Below are positions 8,729 to 18,042 of a stretch of 64,000 nucleotides of DNA, piece after piece. The notes beneath the pieces were generated by a model. It was not told the origin of the DNA, did not search any database, and saw only the letters and a list, made by a program, of their open reading frames with translations. This DNA comes from Tenacibaculum aquimarinum (GTDB lineage: Bacteria; Bacteroidota; Bacteroidia; Flavobacteriales; Flavobacteriaceae), in assembly GCF_022478115.1 (NCBI RefSeq), contig NZ_JAKGSC010000001.1, positions 806,001 to 870,000 of the forward strand. Reading direction: 5' to 3'. The translations under genes and the position numbers were made by a program. Positions within the stretch are counted from its first letter, which is position 1. Each line of letters starts with the position of its first letter.

Positions 8729-9535
8729 ATGACTGTACGTGCCAAAAAACATTTAGGACAACATTTTCTTAAAGATGAAGATATTGCAAAAAAAATTGCA
8801 GATGCTTTAATTGGAGAAAACTATAATAATGTATTAGAAATTGGTCCAGGAATGGGTGTTTTAACAAAGTATCTGTTAGAAAAAAAACCAAAAGTAACTG
8901 TTATGGAACTCGATCGAGAATCTGTAGCTTATTTACAAGAAACATTTCCATTAGAGCATATAAAATTAGATACAACTTCAGATAAATTTAAAATTATTGA
9001 AGGCGATTTTTTAAAGAAAGATTTAACCGAAGTATTTAACCAAGAACCAGTTGCTATTATCGGTAATTTCCCTTACAATATTTCTACACAAATTGTTTTT
9101 AAAGCAATTGAAAATAGAGAATTTGTGCCAGAATTTGCAGGTATGTTTCAGAAAGAAGTAGCCATGCGAATTGCAGAAAAAGAAGGCTCTAAAGTCTACG
9201 GAATTCTATCAGTATTAACACAAGCATTTTTTGATGTAGAATATTTATTTACGGTTCCGCCAACGGTTTTTGATCCGCCACCAAAGGTAGATTCTGGCGT
9301 TATTCGATTAATCAGAAAAGAAGATTATTCACTTCCAGTTGATGAAAAATTATTCTTTAGAGTTGTAAAAACTGCATTTCAGCAACGTAGAAAAATGTTG
9401 CGTTCAAGTTTAAAATCTTTCAATCTTTCGGATTCTTTAAAAGAAGAACCTATATTTGCGAAGCGACCAGAACAATTATCTGTAAATCAGTTTATAGAAT
9501 TAACAAAAAAATTGTCTGAACTAAGTGCTGATTAA
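8729..9535 (+). CDS. rsmA: 16S rRNA dimethyladenosine transferase (KsgA)
   Basis: Dimethylates the two adjacent adenosines of the 3'-terminal 16S rRNA hairpin (A1518/A1519 in E. coli numbering) during 30S assembly. It shows the KsgA N-terminal block [13 protein letters not shown]-binding [11 protein letters not shown] (36-46), acidic ELD after strand 2, the NFPYNIS catalytic motif (about 112-118), and the C-terminal helical domain with [13 protein letters not shown]. At 268 residues it is the normal length. Directly downstream of DUF4286. Confidence 0.97.
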   Translation: MTVRAKKHLGQHFLKDEDIAKKIADALIGENYNNVLEIGPGMGVLTKYLLEKKPKVTVMELDRESVAYLQETFPLEHIKLDTTSDKFKIIEGDFLKKDLTEVFNQEPVAIIGNFPYNISTQIVFKAIENREFVPEFAGMFQKEVAMRIAEKEGSKVYGILSVLTQAFFDVEYLFTVPPTVFDPPPKVDSGVIRLIRKEDYSLPVDEKLFFRVVKTAFQQRRKMLRSSLKSFNLSDSLKEEPIFAKRPEQLSVNQFIELTKKLSELSAD

Positions 9536-9580
9536 TAATATATAAGAACAAATCTCAATTACCGAGAAAAATAGCTAACC

Positions 9581-10930
9581 ATGGCATTTGAAATTTCAGA
9601 TCTATTTCTAGAAAATCTTACAAGTTTTATCTTAAATAAAGATGATAAAGCAATATCATTGGTGTTTGAAGATGTCCATTTTGCAGATATTGCAGAGGTT
9701 TTAGATGAAGTAAATTTTGATGAAGCTATTTATATTATTAAACTTTTAGACAGCGAAAAAACATCTGAAATTCTAACAGAATTAGACGAAGATATTCGTG
9801 AAAAAATTCTTGAAAACTTATCTGCTAAAGAAATTGCAGAAGAAGTAGAAGAGATGGATTCTGATGATGCTGCAGATATTATTGGAGAACTTTCAGAAGA
9901 GCGTCAAGAGCGTGTAATGAACGCTTTAGAAGATGATGACTTAGCTGCAGATATTAAAGAATTACTGTCTTATGAAGACAATACAGCAGGTGCTTTAATG
10001 GCAAAAGAATTAGTAAAAGTCTATGAAACTTGGACTGTTGCTGGTTGTATGCGTAGAATTAGAGGGCAAGCAAAAGAAGTAACAAGAGTACACTCTATTT
10101 ACGTTGTAGATAAAGAAGATAAATTGGTTGGTAGGTTGTCTTTAAAAGATTTAATCATAGCCAAATCAGACCAAAAAATTGCTGACATTTCTAAATCAAA
10201 AGTAGACGCGGTAAATGTAAACGAAGACGATGAGGAAGTTGCCAAAATCATGGCAAAATACGATTTAGAAGCAATTCCTGTAGTAGATGATAATATGGTT
10301 TTATTAGGTAGAATTACTATTGATGATATTGTAGATGTCTTAAAAGAAGAAGCCGACAAAGATTACCAAATGGCGGCAGGTTTAACACAAGATGTAGATT
10401 CAGATGATAGTATTTTACAACTAACCAAAGCGCGTTTGCCTTGGTTATTTTTAGGTTTATTGGGTGGAATTGGCGCTTTTTTAATCATGGAAGGCTTTCA
10501 CGGAGTATTTGCAAAATATGCAGCATTATTTTTCTTTACGCCTTTAATTGCGGCAATGGCAGGTAATGTTGGTGTACAATCTTCGGCAATTATTGTGCAA
10601 GGTTTAGCAAATGATGACGTAAAAGGAAGTGTAAATAGTAGGTTGATAAAAGAAATGCTGTTAGCACTTTTAAACGGAGTGATTTTAGCGCTATTTTTAT
10701 TCGTTTTTGTTTGGATTATTAAAGGAAAAGTAGACCTTGCTTTAGCAGTTTCAGTCTCACTAGTCGCCGTAATTGTCATAGCCGGTTTAATAGGAACCTT
10801 TGTACCGTTATTTTTAAACAAACGCGGTATAGATCCAGCAATAGCAACAGGACCATTTATAACAACATCTAACGATATTTTCGGAATTCTTATCTATTTT
10901 ATGATTGCAAAAATGATTTTAGGAATATAA
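9581..10930 (+). CDS. mgtE: Magnesium transporter MgtE
   Basis: Inner-membrane Mg2+ channel gated by cytoplasmic magnesium. The N-terminal acidic superhelical domain (about 1-130, many DE residues and EELSEERQERV) is followed by two CBS domains (about 135-255; VARIHSIYVVDKEDKLVG-type and IPVVDDNMVLLGRITIDDIVDV) and five TM helices. Pore-forming elements P-x-AAMAGNVGVQSSAI and DPAIATGPFITTSNDIFGIL are intact. At 449 residues it is normal. It lies 45 nt after rsmA and is probably in the same transcript. Confidence 0.96.
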   Translation: MAFEISDLFLENLTSFILNKDDKAISLVFEDVHFADIAEVLDEVNFDEAIYIIKLLDSEKTSEILTELDEDIREKILENLSAKEIAEEVEEMDSDDAADIIGELSEERQERVMNALEDDDLAADIKELLSYEDNTAGALMAKELVKVYETWTVAGCMRRIRGQAKEVTRVHSIYVVDKEDKLVGRLSLKDLIIAKSDQKIADISKSKVDAVNVNEDDEEVAKIMAKYDLEAIPVVDDNMVLLGRITIDDIVDVLKEEADKDYQMAAGLTQDVDSDDSILQLTKARLPWLFLGLLGGIGAFLIMEGFHGVFAKYAALFFFTPLIAAMAGNVGVQSSAIIVQGLANDDVKGSVNSRLIKEMLLALLNGVILALFLFVFVWIIKGKVDLALAVSVSLVAVIVIAGLIGTFVPLFLNKRGIDPAIATGPFITTSNDIFGILIYFMIAKMILGI

Positions 10931-10934
10931 TTTT

Positions 10935-11035
10935 CTGAAGCTATTTCCTGCTTTCACTACTCGCTGTTTCGTTCCTCAACGAGCTCAAACAAACCGTTCA
11001 ATCAGGGCTAAACTTGTTTGCTAACTTTCTGTAAT
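10935..11035 (-). repeat. Intergenic repeat element, family R1 copy 2
   Basis: Read on the minus strand it contains GAGGAACGAAACAGCGAG and AGTGAAAGC, parallel to TGAGGAACGAACGAG and GTGAAAAGCC at 4790-4877. On the plus strand it continues through AACCGTTCAATCAGGGCTAA. No open frame of note. It sits directly after mgtE. Confidence 0.5.
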
Positions 11036-11060
11036 TCTCGAGAAATTTGGGTATAAAAAA

Positions 11061-11090
11061 AGACTGTCTTTTCAGACAGCCTAACTTTTT
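11061..11090 (+). terminator. Terminator after mgtE
   Basis: Hairpin GACTGTC-TTTTCA-GACAGCC followed by a T-rich tract (CTAACTTTTTCTTTT). Confidence 0.65.
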
Positions 11091-11098
11091 CTTTTAGC

Positions 11099-11134
11099 AT
11101 TAAGAGTATTATCCCCTACAGTAACACTCTTAAT
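11099..11134. terminator. Second hairpin between convergent genes
   Basis: 9-bp stem ATTAAGAGT/ACTCTTAAT enclosing a weaker inner TTA/TAA pair, followed on the plus strand by TATTTTTTG. Backup terminator for mgtE or for the response regulator from the other side. Confidence 0.5.
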
Positions 11135-11181
11135 TATTTTTTGTCAAAAGTACTATTACTTTAAGGTCGTCTTTTTGTAAA

Positions 11182-11205
11182 AACCACAATTTAAAATGTG
11201 GGTTT
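11182..11205 (-). terminator. Terminator after the response regulator
   Basis: On the minus strand, AACCCACA and TTGTGGTT form a stem (one bulged base) followed by TTTTTAC. It lies 12-35 nt beyond the response-regulator stop. Confidence 0.6.
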
Positions 11206-11216
11206 CCGAAAAGATG

Positions 11217-11894
11217 TTAATCTATAATACCTAGTTCTTTGGCTTTTAGTACTAAATCTGTATTATTATTGGCATTTAAATCAATTCTAAGAGACGATAA
11301 TTTATTCTCAATTGAACGAAGTTTTAAATGCGTTCCATTGTTTTTTGTTATCAATCCTTCTAAATTATTAATTTTTGGATGTTTAGGTAATTCTTTTAAA
11401 ATTTGAATAGCAACATCATCCATTTGAATTTGAATAATGTTTCTACGCATAATTTTTTGATGAATTTCATGCGTATAATAATAATCGTTAGTTAACATTT
11501 TCTGAATAGCAAAACCAATTTCTTTGGCATCGCATTTACTTTTTAATAAATACGCATTTGGGTTTAAGTTACTAATAACATTATAAACTCTATTGGTTTC
11601 TGCATGGCCAGTAATAATAGCTATTTTAATGTCAAAATTGTTATTTCTAATGGCTTTTATTAATTCTTCGCCACCGTCTAAATTGGTGTCTTCAGTAGCA
11701 TTATCAAAACTTAAATCTGTAAACAATAAGTGAAAAGGATTGTTGTTTTGATGTGTTTTTATCAACTGAAATGCATCGTCGCAATTATTAGTTGTAAGCA
11801 CATCAAAATCACCAATTTCTTTTAAAGAAGATAAAATTCCTTGAATTACAAGTTGATGATCGTCAGCAATTAACACTCTTATTTTACTTTCCAT
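11217..11894 (-). CDS. Two-component response regulator
   Basis: About 225 residues. The receiver domain has ADDHQ for the Mg-binding acids, TDLSF containing the predicted phosphoacceptor Asp, ITGHAE with the switch Thr, and LLKSK with the conserved Lys. The C-terminal 80 residues are helical and probably DNA-binding, but they do not clearly match the LuxR/NarL helix-turn-helix, so the output is uncertain. The start MESKIRVLIADD at 11894 overlaps the upstream kinase gene by 11 bp; an ATG 15 nt further upstream is less likely. Translational coupling with the kinase marks them as a cognate pair. Confidence 0.85.
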   Translation of the reverse strand: MESKIRVLIADDHQLVIQGILSSLKEIGDFDVLTTNNCDDAFQLIKTHQNNNPFHLLFTDLSFDNATEDTNLDGGEELIKAIRNNNFDIKIAIITGHAETNRVYNVISNLNPNAYLLKSKCDAKEIGFAIQKMLTNDYYYTHEIHQKIMRRNIIQIQMDDVAIQILKELPKHPKINNLEGLITKNNGTHLKLRSIENKLSSLRIDLNANNNTDLVLKAKELGIID

Positions 11895-13827
11895 TTTTAG
11901 GTATTTCAATTTTTATAGTTGTTCCTTTTTCTAACTCACTTTCAATAGAAAAAACACCATTAATTTCTTCCGTACGTTCTTTTATGTTTTTTAGGCCAAT
12001 TCCGTTTTTCTTGTCATCAACATTAAACCCTTTTCCGTTATCAGAAATTGTTAAAAAAACGGCCTTTTTTGTTTCACTAAAATGCAAAGTAACCTTTTTT
12101 GCAGTTGCGTGTTTTTTTGCATTTTGAATACTTTCTCTTATTGTTAAAAACAAAGTTCTTTTAATGGCATTGTTAATGTTTTTCCAATTTACACTATCTA
12201 TTTTTTCTGCTTTAATTCTAAAATCGCTGTCAAAAAAATCTGATATTAAATTAATTATTTGATCTTTAAAAAACACTTCATTAAAGCTTTCACTACTTAA
12301 TTGATGCGATAAGTTTCGTACTTTTTCATTAATTACATCTAATTTTTTAGTTTCGTCTAATAGATTTGTTTTTGCCAGTTTTAAATGCAACATTCTTATA
12401 TCTCCAGCAACTTCATCATGTAAAGATTTTGCAATTTGCTGGCGTTCTTTTTCTCTTGCTTCTATCTTTTGTAATTTAGAATCAAATAATAACTTCTTTC
12501 TTCTATTGGAAGCTATTGTAAAACCAAAAGCTAAAAACAAAATACTCGCTCCGGCAATTAGCCAACCTATAATTTTTTGTTGTTGTTCACTTTCTAATAA
12601 TAACTGTTTTTCAGTATTTTCCTGCTTTAAATCAGCATTTTCTTTATCTTTTTTATCAGTTTCGTATCTAACTTTTGCAAATTGGTTTTTTAAGTTTCTC
12701 TCTTTAGTAAGTAAACTGTCGCTTAATTTTATATATTCTTCTAAATACTTCTTAGCGGTTTTCTCATTAGTAAGCTCCGATAAAATTTTCAAGCACCCTA
12801 AAACTTGTTCATTATTTCTTGTTTTTTTACCTAATTCTAAACCTGTTTTTGCATGTTTTTTTGCCAATTCATATTGTTTGTTTTTTAAATAGGCTTCTGC
12901 TAAAAGACCATTTGAAACACTTTGTGCATATAAATTTTTAGTTTTTATTCTGCTTTTTAAAACGGTTTTATAACCTTCTATTGCTTTTTTTGTGTATCCT
13001 TGCCTAAATGATATAGAAGATAAATTCCCTAAAAGATTTTGGTATTGAGTAGGATGTTTTGTTTCTATACTATCAAAGTTTAAACCCTCTTTAAATAAAG
13101 ATGCTGCTTTTTTAAACTTTCTTTCATCTTTAAAAGTTATTCCAATATTACTTAATAAGTTAAGGTAGTTTCTTTCTCTTCTACTTTTTACATTATTGAA
13201 CTTAACAATTTCCTGTGCTTTTGTGTAGTAATTTCTTGCCTCTTTGGGTTTTTTTAAATGACCTAAAGCGTTTCCTAGGGTTTGGTATAAAGAAATTAAA
13301 GTTCTATATTCTTTAGTAGGTTCTATGTATTTTAAACCTTCAATCGTAGTAATTTGACAACCTAAATAGTCTAATTCTTTTACTTGAAGAATAGCCATAG
13401 ATAGTAGCCTTCGTCCAATTTCAATAGAATCTTTTAGTGCAATAGAAACATTTTTTGATTTATGATGATAATAAAAAGTACTATCTAAATTATTCTTTAT
13501 CTTATGATTTAAAGCTTCTAAATGATATGCTTTTGCTAGAGAAAAAGAATCTTTTTTAAGTTGAAAGTGTTTTAGTAATTTGTTTGTAGAAAATGTTAAG
13601 CCTAGTGTGTCTTTGGCAAAATAACTATGTTTTGCATACTCAAGGTTTGTTTGCTTTATAAGAGAGTCTATTTTTAATTCTTCAGAGAGTAGCACCGCTC
13701 TTTTTAAATATGAAAACTTGTTTGCTCCTTTTGCGTTCTTTAAATAGAAAGTAATAGAGTCTTGTTGTTTTTGAGAAAAAACAATAAATGCAGAAAAAAA
13801 TAAAAATAGGAAGAGGGTTTTTTTCAT
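11884..13827 (-). CDS. TPR-containing sensor histidine kinase (HisKA_3 type)
   Basis: About 647 residues. Signal peptide (MKKTLFLFLFFSAFIVFSQ), a periplasmic array of TPR-like repeats (about 30-370), a coiled-coil segment, one TM helix (about 418-440) and a cytoplasmic kinase. The phosphoacceptor His is in QQIAKSLHDEVAGD, and the ATPase domain carries NAKKHATAKKV (N-box), DNGKGF (G1) and GIGLKNIKER (G2). This is the NarX/LiaS-like class with no separate sensor domain; the TPR part presumably senses via protein contact. The frame stays open back to 13932, but a terminator hairpin lies in that extension, so ATG 13827 is chosen. Overlaps its response regulator. Confidence 0.88.
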   Translation of the reverse strand: MKKTLFLFLFFSAFIVFSQKQQDSITFYLKNAKGANKFSYLKRAVLLSEELKIDSLIKQTNLEYAKHSYFAKDTLGLTFSTNKLLKHFQLKKDSFSLAKAYHLEALNHKIKNNLDSTFYYHHKSKNVSIALKDSIEIGRRLLSMAILQVKELDYLGCQITTIEGLKYIEPTKEYRTLISLYQTLGNALGHLKKPKEARNYYTKAQEIVKFNNVKSRRERNYLNLLSNIGITFKDERKFKKAASLFKEGLNFDSIETKHPTQYQNLLGNLSSISFRQGYTKKAIEGYKTVLKSRIKTKNLYAQSVSNGLLAEAYLKNKQYELAKKHAKTGLELGKKTRNNEQVLGCLKILSELTNEKTAKKYLEEYIKLSDSLLTKERNLKNQFAKVRYETDKKDKENADLKQENTEKQLLLESEQQQKIIGWLIAGASILFLAFGFTIASNRRKKLLFDSKLQKIEAREKERQQIAKSLHDEVAGDIRMLHLKLAKTNLLDETKKLDVINEKVRNLSHQLSSESFNEVFFKDQIINLISDFFDSDFRIKAEKIDSVNWKNINNAIKRTLFLTIRESIQNAKKHATAKKVTLHFSETKKAVFLTISDNGKGFNVDDKKNGIGLKNIKERTEEINGVFSIESELEKGTTIKIEIPKNGK

Positions 13828-13833
13828 AGAGTA

Positions 13834-13870
13834 AAAAAAGTATAAACTTTTTAGGGCCTTTAAGTTTATA
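13834..13870 (-). terminator. Terminator after the TrmH-type gene
   Basis: On the minus strand, TATAAACTT and AAGTTTATA form a 9-bp stem followed by CTTTTTTTAC. It separates the methyltransferase transcript from the kinase gene and supports the kinase start at 13827. Confidence 0.65.
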
Positions 13871-13904
13871 AAAATAGGGATTCTATTTTTTTTAAAAAAG
13901 GTTT

Positions 13905-14432
13905 CTACATCATTTTTTGAAACAAATCCCATAAAACAACTCCTGTTGTTACAGAAATATTTAAGGAATGTTTAGTCCCTAATTGCGGAATTTCAATACA
14001 ACCATCAGCAGCAGAAACCACTTCTTGTTGTACGCCTTTTACTTCATTTCCCATTACAATTGCATACTTCTGATTTTCTTCAGGAAAAAATGTATTCAAT
14101 TTCGTGCTGTTTTCAGCTTGTTCAATAGCCAAAACTTTAATATTTGAATCTTTTAATTTTTGAATAAGCGTAAGCGTATCTTCCACATATTCCCAGTCTA
14201 CAGATTCAGTTGCGCCCAAGGCAGTTCTATGAATGTCTTTGTTTGGAGGCGTTGCGGTAATTCCGCAGAGATAAATTTTTTCAATTAGAAAAGCATCTGA
14301 AGTTCTAAAAACAGAACCTACATTATTTAAACTTCTGATATTGTCTAAGACAACAATTATAGGTGTTTTTTCAACAACCTTAAATTCATCAACTGTAATT
14401 CTCCCTAATTCGTTATTTTTTAACTTTCTCAT
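13905..14432 (-). CDS. TrmH/SpoU-family RNA 2'-O-methyltransferase
   Basis: Knotted SPOUT methyltransferase of 175 residues that methylates a ribose 2'-OH in tRNA or rRNA. The three family motifs are present: DNIRSLNNVGSVFRTSDA (motif 1, catalytic Arg), VMGNEVKGV (motif 2) and IEIPQLGTKHSLNISVTTG (motif 3, SAM pocket). There is no N-terminal substrate-binding extension of the RlmB kind, so the target cannot be named. It is divergent from mutS, sharing an 88-bp intergenic region that includes an R2 repeat. Confidence 0.9.
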   Translation of the reverse strand: MRKLKNNELGRITVDEFKVVEKTPIIVVLDNIRSLNNVGSVFRTSDAFLIEKIYLCGITATPPNKDIHRTALGATESVDWEYVEDTLTLIQKLKDSNIKVLAIEQAENSTKLNTFFPEENQKYAIVMGNEVKGVQQEVVSAADGCIEIPQLGTKHSLNISVTTGVVLWDLFQKMM

Positions 14433-14444
14433 ATCTTGTGAATA

Positions 14445-14479
14445 AGTTCACTGTAAACTGCTACTGATTACTGCTTACT
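14445..14479 (-). repeat. Short dispersed repeat, family R2 copy B
   Basis: On the minus strand it begins AGTAAGCAGTAATCAGTAGC and continues AGTTTACAGTGAACT, i.e. a decamer-like CAGT unit repeated about four times. Related to 8306-8322 and 50401-50432. Confidence 0.5.
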
Positions 14480-14485
14480 AATTTT

Positions 14486-14493
14486 TATCTTCG
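14486..14493 (+). promoter_or_regulatory. Possible mutS -7 element TATCTTCG
   Basis: One mismatch to TAnnTTTG, 27 nt before the proposed TTG start of mutS. Confidence 0.35.
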
Positions 14494-14520
14494 CAAAACT
14501 AACTGAAAATTTCCGAAAAC

Positions 14521-17130
14521 TTGGCAAAAGCGAAACCAAAAAAGGTAACTCCTTTAATGAAACAATACAATGCAATCAAGAATAAATATCCTGATGCAAT
14601 GTTGCTATTTCGTGTTGGAGATTTTTATGAAACCTTTGGAGAAGACGCCAAAAAAGCGGCGCAAGTTTTAGGAATTACATTAACTAAACGTGGTGCAGGT
14701 AGCGATAGCGAAACGGCTTTAGCGGGTTTTCCTCATCATTCTTTAAATACGTATTTACCAAAGTTGGTAAAGTCGGGTTTACGTGTTGCAATTTGCGATC
14801 AGTTAGAAGATCCAAAAATGACCAAAACTATTGTAAAACGTGGTGTTACAGAGTTGGTAACTCCTGGAGTTTCGTTAAATGACGAGGTTTTACAAAGTAA
14901 AACAAACAACTTTTTAGCGTCGGTTCATTTTGGTAAAAAGTTACTTGGAGTTTCATTTTTAGATGTTTCTACAGGTGAGTTTTTAACAGCACAAGGAAAC
15001 GAAGAATATATAGATAAGTTGTTGCAAAATTTTAATCCAAGTGAAGTTTTGGTACAAAAACAAAACAAGCAACGCTTTTTAGAACTTTTTACAGATAGGT
15101 TTCACACATTTTATTTAGAAGATTGGGTTTTTCAATCGGAATATGCGAATGAAACATTACAAAATCATTTTGAAGTAAAAAACTTGAAAGGTTTTGGTGT
15201 TGAAGAGTTGAATTATGGAATTGTAGCTTCGGGCGCAATTTTATTTTATTTATCAGAAACACAACATAAAAAGCTATCTCACATACAAACTATTAGTAGA
15301 ATTGCTGAAGATAATTACGTGTGGATGGATCGTTTTACGGTCAGAAACTTAGAATTGTACAATCCCAATTCGGTAAACGCAGTTACACTATTAAATGTAA
15401 TTGATAAAACCATTTCGCCAATGGGCGGACGTTTATTAAAACGTTGGTTGGCGCTTCCGTTAAAAGATATTGAAGCTATAAAAAATCGTCATGAAATGGT
15501 GAAGTTTTTTATAGATTCAGACGAGTTTTTTGAGACTGTAACCTATCAGTTAAACCAAATTTCAGACATAGAACGTTTAATTTCTAAAGTAGCAACAGGT
15601 AAAGTATCACCAAGAGAAGTAGTTAATTTAAAAAACTCACTCAAAGCAATTTTACCGATTAAAAATTCCGCAGAAAACAGTAAGAATGTAGCTGTTCAAC
15701 AAATTGGAAAAGCATTACATGAATGTGATGATTTAATTACCAAAATTACAGAGACTTTAGTAGAAGATTCACCTGTAAACATCAATAAAGGAAACGCAAT
15801 TGCCAACGGAGTTTTACAAGAATTAGACGATTTACGAGCAATTTCTAACTCAGGAAAAGAATATTTAGATAATATGTTAAAGCGTGAAACGGAACGAACT
15901 GGAATTACCAGTTTAAAAATTTCGTTTAACAACGTTTTTGGCTATTATATTGAAGTTAGAAACTCGCATAAAGACAAAGTTCCAGAAGAATGGATCAGGA
16001 AGCAAACACTTGTAAATGCTGAGCGTTATATTACTGAAGAATTAAAAGAATACGAAACAAAAATATTAGGAGCAGAAGAGAAAATTCAAGTTTTAGAGCA
16101 AGAAATTTTTGCCAAACTGATTCAATATATCGTTGGTTTTGTAAAACCTGTGCAGCAAAATGCACAAAATATAGCGCAAATAGATTGCTTGTTGTCATTC
16201 GCAAAATTAGCGATGGACAATAATTATGTGCGCCCAATGATGGATGAAAGTACCGATATTGAAATTAAAAATGGTCGTCATCCAGTAATTGAAAAGCAAT
16301 TACCAATTAGTGAAGATTATATTGCAAATGATGTTGTTTTAAATAGAAATCAGCAGCAAATAATTATGATTACGGGACCAAATATGTCTGGTAAATCTGC
16401 AATTTTACGTCAAACTGCATTAATTGTTTTGTTGGCGCAAATGGGAAGTTATGTTCCGGCTCAAAATGCAAGAATTGGAATTGTAGATAAGATTTTTACC
16501 CGTGTTGGCGCAAGTGATAATATTTCTATGGGCGAATCTACTTTTATGGTAGAAATGAACGAAACTGCTTCTATTCTAAACAACATATCTGAACGTAGTT
16601 TGGTGTTGTTAGATGAAATTGGGAGAGGAACTTCAACCTATGATGGAATTTCAATTGCTTGGGCAATATCTGAATATTTACACGAACATCCTTCAAAAGC
16701 AAAAACGTTGTTTGCTACTCATTATCATGAGTTAAACGAAATGACAACCACTTTTGAGCGCATTAAAAACTTTAATGTTTCGGTAAAAGAACTAAAAGAT
16801 TCTATTATTTTTCTTAGAAAATTAGTTGCTGGCGGAAGTAACCATAGTTTTGGAATTCATGTTGCAAAATTAGCAGGAATGCCAAGTATGGTAATTCATA
16901 GAGCAAATAAAATATTAAAGCAATTAGAAGAAAATCATTCACATTCCGAAGTAAAAGAAACCTTAAAAGAGGTTCAGAATGAAGAAATGCAGATGAGCTT
17001 TTTTCAGTTAGATGATCCTTTGTTAGAAGATATTAGAGAAGAAATTTTAGCAACTAATATAGATACGTTAACGCCAATTGAAGCCTTAATGAAGTTGAAC
17101 GAAATTAAGAGAATGTTGATTAAAAAGTAG
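14521..17130 (+). CDS. mutS: DNA mismatch repair protein MutS
   Basis: Recognises mismatches and recruits MutL. The mismatch-binding domain has the phenylalanine wedge region [16 protein letters not shown] (Phe-x-Glu, residues about 29-44). The ATPase has Walker [11 protein letters not shown], the [16 protein letters not shown] signature, [14 protein letters not shown]alker B and the ATHYHEL switch. A C-terminal dimerisation tail follows. At 869 residues it is full length. The start is read as TTG at 14521, because [17 protein letters not shown] matches the family N-terminus and the first ATG lies 12 codons inside it. Confidence 0.97.
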   Translation: MAKAKPKKVTPLMKQYNAIKNKYPDAMLLFRVGDFYETFGEDAKKAAQVLGITLTKRGAGSDSETALAGFPHHSLNTYLPKLVKSGLRVAICDQLEDPKMTKTIVKRGVTELVTPGVSLNDEVLQSKTNNFLASVHFGKKLLGVSFLDVSTGEFLTAQGNEEYIDKLLQNFNPSEVLVQKQNKQRFLELFTDRFHTFYLEDWVFQSEYANETLQNHFEVKNLKGFGVEELNYGIVASGAILFYLSETQHKKLSHIQTISRIAEDNYVWMDRFTVRNLELYNPNSVNAVTLLNVIDKTISPMGGRLLKRWLALPLKDIEAIKNRHEMVKFFIDSDEFFETVTYQLNQISDIERLISKVATGKVSPREVVNLKNSLKAILPIKNSAENSKNVAVQQIGKALHECDDLITKITETLVEDSPVNINKGNAIANGVLQELDDLRAISNSGKEYLDNMLKRETERTGITSLKISFNNVFGYYIEVRNSHKDKVPEEWIRKQTLVNAERYITEELKEYETKILGAEEKIQVLEQEIFAKLIQYIVGFVKPVQQNAQNIAQIDCLLSFAKLAMDNNYVRPMMDESTDIEIKNGRHPVIEKQLPISEDYIANDVVLNRNQQQIIMITGPNMSGKSAILRQTALIVLLAQMGSYVPAQNARIGIVDKIFTRVGASDNISMGESTFMVEMNETASILNNISERSLVLLDEIGRGTSTYDGISIAWAISEYLHEHPSKAKTLFATHYHELNEMTTTFERIKNFNVSVKELKDSIIFLRKLVAGGSNHSFGIHVAKLAGMPSMVIHRANKILKQLEENHSHSEVKETLKEVQNEEMQMSFFQLDDPLLEDIREEILATNIDTLTPIEALMKLNEIKRMLIKK

Positions 17131-17131
17131 A

Positions 17132-17174
17132 AACAATAGGAAAAGAACTAAACTTTATTTCTTTTCCTATTGTT
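17132..17174. terminator. 16-bp perfect hairpin between convergent genes
   Basis: AACAATAGGAAAAGAA pairs exactly with TTCTTTTCCTATTGTT around an 11-nt loop. It begins 2 nt after the mutS stop and faces the 17184 gene from the other side. No long T-tract follows outside the stem. Confidence 0.7.
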
Positions 17175-17183
17175 GGATATTAA

Positions 17184-17369
17184 TTATTTTTTATAATCTT
17201 TAACTGAAAATATTAATAGGATTAAAATAAATAATAAAACTATAATTAATCCAAACTTATGATATAAATTCATATCACTAAAACCGTTTTTGATTAGTGA
17301 ATAAATTGAACCAATTAATAAAAATAAATATAATAAAAATCTATATTTTGTAAGTTTTAAACTTTTCAT
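17184..17369 (-). CDS. Small two-TM membrane protein, possible partner/immunity protein
   Basis: A 61-residue protein with a basic N-terminus (MKSLKLTKYR), two hydrophobic helices (about 11-27 and 40-56) and a basic end (SVKDYKK). It starts 10 nt after the stop of the lipoprotein gene upstream, so they form a two-gene unit ending at the 17132-17174 hairpin. The frame is open further upstream but overlaps that gene; ATG 17369 is the sensible start. Small 2-TM proteins beside bacteriocin-like genes often give immunity, which is only a suggestion here. Confidence 0.65.
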   Translation of the reverse strand: MKSLKLTKYRFLLYLFLLIGSIYSLIKNGFSDMNLYHKFGLIIVLLFILILLIFSVKDYKK

Positions 17370-17379
17370 AATTATTTTT

Positions 17380-18030
17380 TTAATACCAGCCCATACAATC
17401 TCCAAATTCATAAGCAGCCCAAGCTGCACCAATAGGTCCTAAAGCTCTTTTTGCTAATTTTCTTACCAATTTAGAAACTGCTGCTTTACTAATCCTTCCT
17501 TTTACCATATCTACAACAGCATCAATACCAACAGACCTTATTAAACAATCAAATGTATCTTGCGCATACATAGATGAGGCAAAAAATGAATCAATATTCA
17601 TAGAAACTTCATTATTTTTAGTTTCTGCTTTTAAAATTGCAAGTGCAATTATAACCAATTTAGGGTCATTAACAGTTCCCATTTCTGCTGTTAGTTCATC
17701 ATTTGTGAAACCATAATTTTGTAACAGTTCTACACTGCTATTTACTAATGGGTTTAGTTTATTTATAAGTATTTCAATACTTTCATTATTCATTTCAGAA
17801 TTCGAAGACTTGTTAGATAAACTCATTTTTTCAAGACTTATCTTTAAGTCTGGTAAAACTTCTTTAGACATATTTTCAAACCTCTCTAAAGCTAATTCTT
17901 TTTCAGATGTAGAAAAGATATTATCATCTGTTTGACAAGATTGATTTAGAAACATCATTCCAAAGAATAATAATTTAATTGTAAAGATTGCAAACATTCC
18001 TTTTGCAAATTTATTTAAACCTTTTTTCAT
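17380..18030 (-). CDS. Surface-lipoprotein-like protein with bacteriocin-like C-terminal tail
   Basis: A 216-residue protein I do not recognise. The N-terminus is a signal sequence ending FLNQSC, followed by QTDD, which resembles the Bacteroidota lipoprotein surface-export signal although the lipobox is imperfect. The middle (35-145) is polar and helical. The last ~55 residues differ: after MYAQDTFDC comes a basic, Gly/Ala-rich amphipathic segment (KLVRKLAKRALGPIGAAWAA) ending EFGDCMGWY, with two cysteines about 50 residues apart. This tail looks like a pore-forming or bacteriocin-type peptide. The 61-residue 2-TM gene follows after 9 nt. Alternative: an ordinary surface lipoprotein. Confidence 0.65.
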   Translation of the reverse strand: MKKGLNKFAKGMFAIFTIKLLFFGMMFLNQSCQTDDNIFSTSEKELALERFENMSKEVLPDLKISLEKMSLSNKSSNSEMNNESIEILINKLNPLVNSSVELLQNYGFTNDELTAEMGTVNDPKLVIIALAILKAETKNNEVSMNIDSFFASSMYAQDTFDCLIRSVGIDAVVDMVKGRISKAAVSKLVRKLAKRALGPIGAAWAAYEFGDCMGWY

Positions 18031-18042
18031 TTTAATTTGTTT

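Noticed and set aside
10099..10821. Two open frames on the minus strand opposite mgtE
   Set aside because: Antisense to conserved CBS and TM regions of mgtE; no family resemblance.
12506..12892. Phe/Cys-rich open frame opposite the histidine kinase
   Set aside because: Shadow of a Lys-rich coding strand; composition is an artefact of complementing AAA/AAT-rich codons.
13828..13932. Longer N-terminus of the TPR histidine kinase (start at 13932)
   Set aside because: It would overlap the methyltransferase gene and run through a terminator hairpin; the signal peptide begins at ATG 13827.
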